NCBI RefSeq assembly: GCF_947502415.1
Contig: NZ_CANMZV010000008.1
Location: 183,980-247,979, forward strand
Length of the DNA stretch: 64,000 bases
Origin: an uncultured Photobacterium sp.
GTDB lineage: Bacteria > Pseudomonadota > Gammaproteobacteria > Enterobacterales > Vibrionaceae
Direction of reading: 5' to 3'
A program made the position numbers and the translations under genes. How positions within the stretch are numbered: position 1 is the first letter of the stretch; each line of letters opens with the position of its first letter. Positions 40,601 to 46,337 of the stretch are shown piece after piece. Under the pieces are notes generated by a model. The model saw only the letters and a program-made list of their open reading frames with translations, searched no databases and was not told the origin of the DNA.

Positions 40601-40916
40601 TCGTACCAGCGAATTAGAGCCGTTTTGGTTTTATTCCAAAGGAAAAGCCACTATTGAGCGCATTGTTCCCATGTATCCAATGAGCAAAGAAGTTGGCAAG
40701 TATGCCAATATTCTAAAAATACTAGTGTTATATCGTCTGGCCTTTGGACAGCCAAGGCAGCAGGAGCTGTTGGATAATTTATTACAAAGGAATATGAGCA
40801 ATGATGAGCTTCAAAAAATGAAAGAATCATTGATTATTAATTTGGCTCCGCTGAATAAGCGTGATGATTGCGTTGAGACTATTGATACAGAGCTCCTCTT
40901 ATCCGAAGTTATATGA
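37611..40916 (+). CDS. SNF2-like SF2 helicase coupled to the PLD protein
   Basis: 1101 residues. Walker A VADEVGLGKTIVAKG lies very near the N-terminus (about 42), motif II LFILDEFQRF about 281 (DEFQ rather than DEAH), motif III LLLSATPFKAM about 325, and the C-lobe motifs SSTSIGQEGLDFHWYC and IEQREGRVNRYKS about 925-955. The core lobes are separated by a long insertion of ~500 residues. The ATG at 37611 overlaps the PLD stop (ATGA). DNA translocase partner of the PLD nuclease is the likely role. Confidence 0.88.
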   Translation: MNQTIHDKLHSVLGDLKDFQHATVSRVIDRYDDPEHSHRVLVADEVGLGKTIVAKGVIARLLLSYLSQQITRPLRVIYICSNLALADENRQKLALFKGDEAQQWVKQPAFGRLVELAISSKHQQQNSQNIIEVCTLTPSTSFTLTAGAGNCRERAILAVLLSEVDELKAYADPILAMFKTNQITKKDRWENETQYIQRDFCIKVDVLAGLGKRLLEKCGTQELNNRYSNLLQAAVHLAQCWRDDSGETEETKNLFYLFRVEIRKLVAQCCAASLEADLFILDEFQRFQSLTDNSSDSEESLIAQQIFYAAHVDKERKPKVLLLSATPFKAMTTLSDEDDESSHHEQLHKLLEFISNSNVEFIESYEENRDKLHRDVLALSVPNTESLNISDKNARAVESLLQTYICRTERSQISKGFDELVTSKRLMCGNELSIDEVKGYRAIEALRAALPKGRGGVQLLEFAKSAPWCMSFLHGYAFKKQLINNLSSEGIRKQLRKTKSSDQKYAWLSRNKIQHYSLNVEEQAPNAKLRALSKIIFEQSPENLLWAPPCKPYYGYDGVYKNSEHFSKTLLFSSWALVPRALSCLWSYEAERRVLRGKRKKPDYYSEGSTSPLLRFEGKSTLNTWHLLYPCQSMRDIEFSQQEFGSLLARQTEIVGEKLISLRMFESNEKTSSDWYLLAPILLDIQNGKQEHVQNWLDATEKVIRERTKSKGRLKHFSKIRQYLVDIESLKLGKMPSDLARFIAFSSMANPALCAMRTIQRLWGDTVSTGEILFYAVRFADLTTKLFNHDYAIAIVKRSIKEPLVAGRTKSPAWYKALVYSAHGNYQSMLDEYCHLLVTSGCNLQRAYEKLQTAMGIRSSSEHVHFWEDRTKAKRETASSIRCHFAVPLGNQKLTDDSGLDRVVNVRDAFNSPFRPFVLSSTSIGQEGLDFHWYCRRVVHWNLPANPIDIEQREGRVNRYKSYVVRKRIAENYTADYSSDSDVWVQMFEQARTQDVNRTSELEPFWFYSKGKATIERIVPMYPMSKEVGKYANILKILVLYRLAFGQPRQQELLDNLLQRNMSNDELQKMKESLIINLAPLNKRDDCVETIDTELLLSEVI

Positions 40917-41033
40917 TCCAAATCTTGTGATATGCATATTGGAATTAAAAGCGAATAAGCTCTTAGTAGATAAGGAATAGTAATCAAAGAGCGTTTATTG
41001 TGGCCGTGAGTGGTAATCTCGGTAACTGTTGTG

Positions 41034-41159
41034 CAGGGCAAGAGCATGAAAATCACAAAGTAACAGGAATTCAAGCTGTTACAGGCTAGGGCCGGAATAA
41101 CCCTAATAGCGTAACATATTGATTCTCTACGTGATTTCATTCTTCGTGCGTTTGCCCTG
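41034..41159. mobile_element. 126-bp MITE-like element with 10-bp target duplication
   Basis: The ends are inverted: cagggcaagagca on the left and, reverse-complemented, cagggcaaacgca on the right (11 of 13 identical; similarity continues as tgaaa-tcac). The element is flanked exactly by the 10-bp direct repeat aactgttgtg (41024-41033 and 41160-41169). An internal hairpin gtaacag/ctgttac lies at 41060-41082. Too short to encode a transposase. A 10-bp duplication is compatible with ISAs1-family targets, but the parent element is not in this window. It sits in the leader of the ADP-ribosylglycohydrolase gene. Confidence 0.75.
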
Positions 41160-41197
41160 AACTGTTGTGCTGGTGAACGTTTAGCAAGGAAACTATA

Positions 41198-42517
41198 TTG
41201 ACCGAATATAACCAAGAGCGCATCGATGCGTTCATCCCCCGCGCAAAAGGCGCACTTCTTGGTCTTGCTCTTGGAGATGCCCTGGGCACGACGCTTGAAT
41301 TTAAACCCAAAGATAGCTACAGCCCAATTACCGATATGGTAGGTGGTGGTCCTTTTCAGTTAGAGGCGGGCCAGTGGACAGATGACACCTCAATGGCATT
41401 GTGCTTAGCTGACAGCTTGCTTGCGGTTGGCGAACACCATGCGCAGGATCAGATTGTTCGCTATCTCCAGTGGCGTGATTTGGGTATCAACTCCGTAACG
41501 AGGCGTTGCTTCGATATCGGCAATACCGTCTCCGACGCGTTGGATAGATATGTCACAACCGGTAACCCCAATGCAGGCAGTAGCGGTCCAAATTCTGCGG
41601 GCAATGGTAGCTTAATGCGTTTGGCGCCTGTCTCTATTTTCTTTGCCCCTGTAAAACATGTTGAGCTGGCTACCGTACTTGAAAGAGCAAAAGCGAGTTC
41701 GGTTGTTACCCATGCCGAGCGGCGTGCGATAGAAGGCTGCCAAATAATGGCCTGGTTGCTTTATCAGGTATTTGACGGGGTGAACTGCAAATCCTCATTA
41801 TTCGAAAAACTTTCATGTGCTTTCTCTGATTTAAGTGAGGATATGTCGCGTATTACTACGGGGAGCTTTTTGACTAAAACACGGGATCAAATCCGTGGTA
41901 CCGGCTTCGTGGTCGATTCGCTGGAAGCGGCATTATGGTGTTTTGCCAATAGCGAGAACTTTGAGCAAGGCGCTTTGCTCGCAGCAAGCCTTGGGGATGA
42001 TGCTGACACAACCACAGCCATCTACGGCCAGTTAGCCGGCGCATTTTATGGGGTTGAACAGCTACCGCTTCACTGGCTGGAGAAACTGGCATGGCGCGAA
42101 AAAATGGAGCTGACAGCAGAGATGCTGGCAATAATACCGCCAATCTCGCAGCTAAGCGGCTTTTTTGCAAAAATGGAACAACAGGTTAGACACCATTGTC
42201 AGGGTGTTTCACCAGAATCAAGCTTGGGTCTTTCGTCAGAACTTTATGAAGACTTTTATCGCGCTAACCTGATCCTCAGGTATTACTATTCTGAAGATAA
42301 GCCTATTTTGTTTGATACCGAACCTTGTGAGTCAAACCTATCAATATCTCAGTTCGATTACACGATGTGCTTGCGTTATATCACTGTCGCAATAAGAAGT
42401 GACCGGTTCTGCGAAGGGCTGTTGGATGAGCTTGAGGAAAAGGGGGATATCCTTGCGTGGTGCCAGCGTATCTTGCAACTCCGCCAACAATACTCTTTAG
42501 AGGTAGATGAATATTGA
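41198..42517 (+). CDS. ADP-ribosylglycohydrolase (DraG/ARH family)
   Basis: 439 residues. The TTG at 41198 is used, with AAGGA about 9 bases upstream. DraG/ARH signatures are GALLGLALGDALGTTLEF (18-35), the metal-binding QWTDDTSMA (T61, D62, D63), SAGNGSLMRLAPV and the second metal site GDDADTTTAIYGQLAGAFYG (about 266). These enzymes remove ADP-ribose from arginine, DNA bases or other acceptors. A C-terminal extension of ~130 residues beyond the usual ~300 is unassigned. It overlaps the metallophosphatase gene by 4 bp, so the two act together. Substrate unknown; in a defence island it may reverse toxin- or phage-derived ADP-ribosylation. Confidence 0.92.
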   Translation: MTEYNQERIDAFIPRAKGALLGLALGDALGTTLEFKPKDSYSPITDMVGGGPFQLEAGQWTDDTSMALCLADSLLAVGEHHAQDQIVRYLQWRDLGINSVTRRCFDIGNTVSDALDRYVTTGNPNAGSSGPNSAGNGSLMRLAPVSIFFAPVKHVELATVLERAKASSVVTHAERRAIEGCQIMAWLLYQVFDGVNCKSSLFEKLSCAFSDLSEDMSRITTGSFLTKTRDQIRGTGFVVDSLEAALWCFANSENFEQGALLAASLGDDADTTTAIYGQLAGAFYGVEQLPLHWLEKLAWREKMELTAEMLAIIPPISQLSGFFAKMEQQVRHHCQGVSPESSLGLSSELYEDFYRANLILRYYYSEDKPILFDTEPCESNLSISQFDYTMCLRYITVAIRSDRFCEGLLDELEEKGDILAWCQRILQLRQQYSLEVDEY

Positions 42518-43557
42518 AAGATATTAATACATTGAATGGCCAGGTAGATACATTATTTTTTATTGGCGATGTTCACGGGCAGAATAACAAGCTTGAGCTG
42601 TTATTGGCTGAAGCTGACTTTGATATTGGCGATATTGAGAACAGCAGCTATCGTTCAAGCCGATTGGTTTTCCTTGGAGATTTGATTGATAACAAGCCCG
42701 CTCAAGGCGCTGATCATATCTCTACGTTAGATCATGTTAAGTCACTCGTTGAGCAGGGTTTGGCTTATTGTGTAATGGGTAACCATGAATTTAATGCAAT
42801 CGGTTGGAGCATACAAAAGCAAGACGGCAGTAGCTGCCGTTGCCACGATAAACCCGGGAACATAAAACAACACCAACTGTTCCTGGAGCAAGTTGGCAAA
42901 AACAGCGATGAGCATATCAAGTGGGTGCAATGGTTTAAGGCACTGCCATTGTTCCTTGATTTTGACACGGTACGATGCATTCATGCTTGCTGGGATCAAG
43001 ATGCTATCGACAGGCTGAAAACCTACCTTAATCCGGATAATTCCTTAAAAGAAGGGTACTGGCTTGATGTTTTTAATCCAGAGCATGAGCTGTATTCCCT
43101 TTGTGAGATGTTGCTAAAAGGCCCTGAATTGGCTCTTCCAGATGGGCATTTCTTTTATGATAAGAATGGAGTCCAAAGACAAGAGCTTCGCATGGCCTGG
43201 TGGAAGTCTGATGCTGTGACCTATCGTGATATTGGTATTGTGCAGCAAAGCGAGCGAGAACGTATCCCAGAGATCCCTTTGCCAAAGCAACAGCAAGCTA
43301 AAGTAATAGATGTGCCGGTAATCGTGGGCCATTATACTTTGCATTCACCGCCAGAAAGACTGCCAACACCGTTAAGTTCTAAAGTGGTGTGCGTGGACTA
43401 TAACGCTGCCAGCAAAGAGGGCAAGCTGGTGGGCTACTGGATGGAACTGTATTCAAGTGACGAAGACGAAGCTGCTCGTGTAACCGAACGCCAGTTCTGT
43501 TATCAAGATGCGCCAATGATTGAGAGTTATATTGATGAAGGTGTTTGTGAGTTGTAG
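42514..43557 (+). CDS. Calcineurin-like metallophosphatase
   Basis: 347 residues. Dimetal phosphoesterase motifs are in order: FIGDVHGQ (D19, H21), VFLGDLIDNK (55-60), VMGNHEF (89-93) and VIVGHYTLH (about 275). The layout is like the PPP-type ApaH/PrpE phosphatases that cut dinucleoside polyphosphates or phosphoproteins, though longer. It starts with TTG overlapping the stop of the ARH gene. Pairing with an ADP-ribosylglycohydrolase suggests removal of ADP-ribose or nucleotide phosphate products in sequence. Substrate is inferred. Confidence 0.88.
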   Translation: MKDINTLNGQVDTLFFIGDVHGQNNKLELLLAEADFDIGDIENSSYRSSRLVFLGDLIDNKPAQGADHISTLDHVKSLVEQGLAYCVMGNHEFNAIGWSIQKQDGSSCRCHDKPGNIKQHQLFLEQVGKNSDEHIKWVQWFKALPLFLDFDTVRCIHACWDQDAIDRLKTYLNPDNSLKEGYWLDVFNPEHELYSLCEMLLKGPELALPDGHFFYDKNGVQRQELRMAWWKSDAVTYRDIGIVQQSERERIPEIPLPKQQQAKVIDVPVIVGHYTLHSPPERLPTPLSSKVVCVDYNAASKEGKLVGYWMELYSSDEDEAARVTERQFCYQDAPMIESYIDEGVCEL

Positions 43558-43603
43558 GCCATGAACTTATTCAGTGCTGGAGAACTTTGAACGAGGTGTC
43601 AGT

Positions 43604-43909
43604 GTGAGCACAAAGAAAAAGGCCAATAAGGCATTATTGAAAGAAATTAACGATAGAGATAGGCCACTTCGAGAACTGCATCTGGAGTTGTTTCCAGAGG
43701 AGTATGACGAGGTATACGATAGCGTTGTTGAGTATCGAGCCCGAGCTCGCGGTGAAAACCCAATGAATGAGGAGTATCAACGTAAGATAAATTTGCGCCG
43801 TCTTGAAATGGGAGTAGAACCATATGGTGGTTCCGTTGGTGTAGAAAATGTTGAAGGGCTTATCTCCAGCTGGGATTATTGCCGCAGGGTTCTATATCAG
43901 GAAAATTAG
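43604..43909 (+). CDS. Small hypothetical protein after the ARH/phosphatase pair
   Basis: 101 residues from the GTG at 43604, preferred because GAGGTG lies 5 bases upstream. A longer frame from GTG 43574 lacks a ribosome site. The protein is highly charged (N-terminal STKKKANKALLKEINDRDRP, then RELHLELFPEEYDEVYDSVV) and predicted helical. It lies 46 bp after the metallophosphatase and is probably in the same transcript. Family not recognised. Confidence 0.7.
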   Translation: MSTKKKANKALLKEINDRDRPLRELHLELFPEEYDEVYDSVVEYRARARGENPMNEEYQRKINLRRLEMGVEPYGGSVGVENVEGLISSWDYCRRVLYQEN

Positions 43910-44173
43910 TGCGGTGGAATGATAACAATAAGGTCGGCGCCATTGGTTCCGGCACTGATGAAATCATACAAATTGATTTATAGGGGGCCTGCAATACGCC
44001 AGTTCTCGATATGGAGCCTAAGGTTTATCTACACAGTGATTCTTAATTAACTGTAACTCCCTGATGAAGTAATTTACAGGCATTATCCCCCTGTTGTATC
44101 TCGTTTTTTGTTGGAGCTACATACAAACTGTATGAGCATGGCTCTATGTTTGACGAAAAGTTACCAAGCAATG

Positions 44174-44282
44174 TTCGTAAGCTTACGACTTACAATCTAC
44201 TCGTTATGATTACTACGCTTACCTCAAATGATTGGCGGGGGTGGGTTAAAAATCACCCTTTATTAATTGAAGTGCAATTGAA
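44174..44282 (+). repeat. Imperfect repeat copy 1
   Basis: Begins ttcgtaagcttac, identical to copy 2 at 44738, then continues with roughly 60-65% similarity by eye (cttacctcaaatgattgg versus cttgcctcaattggttgg; ggttaaaaatca versus agttaaaatca). A 53-codon frame (44146-44307) spans this copy and reads NVRKLTTYNLLVMITTL; the matching frame of copy 2 has stop codons. Could be a decayed small-gene duplication or a repeated regulatory leader. Confidence 0.5.
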
Positions 44283-44557
44283 AGGAAAGCTGGCCGTATA
44301 CCTGTAGAGTGTCATTGCTACTAGGCTTGTTTGGTAGAATATTACTTTTAATCAATCGATTACGTGACAGCTATCGTTGGTGGCACAAGCCGTTTGGGAT
44401 AGGTTATGCGAAGATTGATACTTGATCACCAGTTCTTAAATGTCCTATCACGTTGTATTGTCTCAATCTTGATTTACTATCGAGTACACTGCCATTCCCC
44501 CCTGGCTACTGGTATGTATGGTGGAGTCATTTAAGCTATAACCTCAAATCAGCGTTT

Positions 44558-44716
44558 ATGACCACATTTACGAAAGGGGCACATCAACCTTGCAAACGTG
44601 TACGGTTAGCTGAGTTGCAAAAACTGCTATCGCAATATAAGTGGACAATTGAGCAGGGACGCCTAGTGAATGAATTATGGCCTACTGAGGCAAAGCAAAG
44701 TAAGAAAATCGCTTAG
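44558..44716 (+). CDS. Possible 52-residue basic protein
   Basis: ATG at 44558 (the longer frame from TTG 44453 has no ribosome site). The peptide begins MTTFTKGAHQPCKRVRLAEL and ends with a lysine-rich tail. It lies between the two repeat copies. No recognisable domain; may be a chance frame. Confidence 0.3.
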   Translation: MTTFTKGAHQPCKRVRLAELQKLLSQYKWTIEQGRLVNELWPTEAKQSKKIA

Positions 44717-44737
44717 TTTTTGTTTCGCATTACTGCG

Positions 44738-44829
44738 TTCGTAAGCTTACAAAGTAACTCCTACTTATTATTATTTTACTTGCCTCAATTGGTTGGGGGA
44801 TAAGTTAAAATCATGCTTTCAATTGCAAA
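44738..44829 (+). repeat. Imperfect repeat copy 2
   Basis: Starts with the same 13 bases as copy 1 (ttcgtaagcttac) and keeps the order of matching blocks, but is ~15 bp shorter. In the frame equivalent to copy 1 it reads VRKLTK-stop-LLLIIILLASIGWG, so if copy 1 was coding, this copy is dead. It lies 170 bp upstream of the gene at 44999. Confidence 0.5.
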
Positions 44830-44998
44830 ACAGAGCTTAGATGGAAGCATTTCAGGGTTTGGTTGATAGGGGACAGGCTGAATCAAAAGACAGGAATGTG
44901 ACCGGAAGATCAACTTTGGCACATCAAGCGTTCATTCCCACTTCGTTAGTTTTGATGTAGCCTTGAGTTTAAAAAGTCAAACAAGCTGAGGGACCGAG

Positions 44999-45805
44999 AT
45001 GAAGATAAACCTCAAGGACTATTGTTGTCAGGGAGTAGACCGGGAAGTCGAAACTGTAACGATCACCCATGAACAGTTGAGCATTCCAGTTGAGGGAACA
45101 TCATGCAAGACGTTGGTGTTTTCTCCTCTGGGAAACCGACCCAGCCATCCCATCATTGCGTTGATTGGGGTCACACCGGGTTCACAGGCAGATCTTTTTC
45201 GTCGCCTTCTCCAGTCCGGTAAAAGTCCTGATGAAGCAGCACATATAGCTGCTTTTTCTTCTGGGCAGGATGAAATTAAGGCGATTCTTCGGGCGCATGG
45301 TTTTGCCGAACGCTTAGGGCTTGATCTGGATGCTTACCCTTCGCTTAACGATAACCCCAATATCCTTACGACCTCAGTTATGAAATGCAGTATTCAGGAT
45401 TCTGGCGATTACCGATTTGCTTCACCCGACCTGATAAAGCTAGCTCCGGCCCGTCACTGTGCTCGCAAGCGGTTGCTCCCTGACTTGAAAGCTCACACTC
45501 AGACTTTGCGTGCTGCTGTGGTGTTTGGTGACGATGCTTGGGCTATGATGCAGCAAATGATGATTGGTGAATCAACCTTGGGCCAGACTATCGAGGAGTT
45601 AGGAATAAAGCTTTTTCACATGCCACACTTTAGTACTTGTACGCAGCGCCGAGATATTTATAAACAACCAGCCAATATGGTGGACGCCTTCATTGAGCAA
45701 AAGGCATTGCAAGGGAAGTTAAGCTTCCCGCGTTACAGACCAAAAGCGGACGCAATGAGGGCAGCTGTATGTGATGCGCTTGATTCTATTTGTTCCTCGC
45801 CATAG
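44999..45805 (+). CDS. Possible uracil-DNA-glycosylase-superfamily protein
   Basis: 268 residues; GAGGGA precedes the ATG. Features that recall the UDG fold: an early strand-loop IIALIGVTPGSQADLF (compare GEAPG-type motif 1 in family 4/5 enzymes), then ILTTSVMKCSIQDSG (compare the NVVKC step), AVVFGDDAWAMM and HMPHFSTC (compare the C-terminal HPS loop). Four cysteines occur at places where family 4/5 UDGs hold an Fe-S cluster, but the spacing is not obviously canonical. No operon partner on either side. If correct it would excise modified bases; the assignment is tentative, while the gene itself is well supported. Confidence 0.55.
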   Translation: MKINLKDYCCQGVDREVETVTITHEQLSIPVEGTSCKTLVFSPLGNRPSHPIIALIGVTPGSQADLFRRLLQSGKSPDEAAHIAAFSSGQDEIKAILRAHGFAERLGLDLDAYPSLNDNPNILTTSVMKCSIQDSGDYRFASPDLIKLAPARHCARKRLLPDLKAHTQTLRAAVVFGDDAWAMMQQMMIGESTLGQTIEELGIKLFHMPHFSTCTQRRDIYKQPANMVDAFIEQKALQGKLSFPRYRPKADAMRAAVCDALDSICSSP

Positions 45806-46327
45806 GTAAAATGTTTTTCTTAACAAAAGCTATTGGGCATTAGCAGGGTAACAATAGGCTCGGCCTGACATATAGAAAAAGCTGTCATTGTCGGCGTACG
45901 TTTTTGTACATCGACGACGGCACTTATATGACAATGTAACCTTTAGTGATATTTGAAATTAGAGCTTTTAGGTTTAGCTCTGTTTAGATATTCCCAGGGT
46001 GTCATCCAGTGAGTAATGTGGTCACTTTTCTTTATACTGGCGGGTTCTTCTAGTCAATCCACTCATTCTTCACCAACATTACTTCCATTTTTTTGCCAGC
46101 GTCGTCGTGCTGAGATTCGTCGATAACGTCAGGGTAGATATCGGGTTATTAGATCCTGCTGGTAAATCCTACCTATATAAAGGAGGGGATAGTAGTGGTT
46201 CATAATCGCTCCGCGTGAATTGAAATTTTAAAAAGCAGTACAAATAACCCTTGGTATCATAAAAAGAGGTATATGATTGCCATGTAGAGAAATTGTAAAC
46301 AAAACCGAAAATGGTTCGATTTTAGAC
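45806..46327. other. Intergenic region before the recombinase trio
   Basis: 522 bp between convergent genes. No full gene. On the minus strand a 31-codon open stretch ending at 46050 reads DIYPDVIDESQHDDAGKK in its first part, with gene-like composition and no start codon, possibly the tail of a deleted gene. The end of the stretch carries the hairpin at 46289-46337. Confidence 0.4.
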
Positions 46328-46337
46328 TTACAATTTC
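46289..46337. terminator. Hairpin at the 3' end of the recombinase trio
   Basis: Perfect 10-bp arms gaaattgtaa / ttacaatttc enclose a second, imperfect stem (aaaaccga / tcgatttt). The right arm overlaps the stop codon of the 993-residue gene (46328). No strong T-run, so it could be a terminator or an island-end recognition structure. Confidence 0.5.

Larger units (their letters stand above)
43910..44998. other. 1.1-kb gene-poor stretch with repeats and possible gene remnants
   Basis: No convincing long gene. It contains two related ~100-bp segments (44174-44282 and 44738-44829) and a short ORF at 44558-44716, listed separately. A short frame ending at 43983 reads KVGAIGSGTDEIIQIDL, reminiscent of the tail of an acyl-CoA dehydrogenase, but it is too short to claim. 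The stretch looks like decayed cargo between two functional blocks. Confidence 0.4.
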
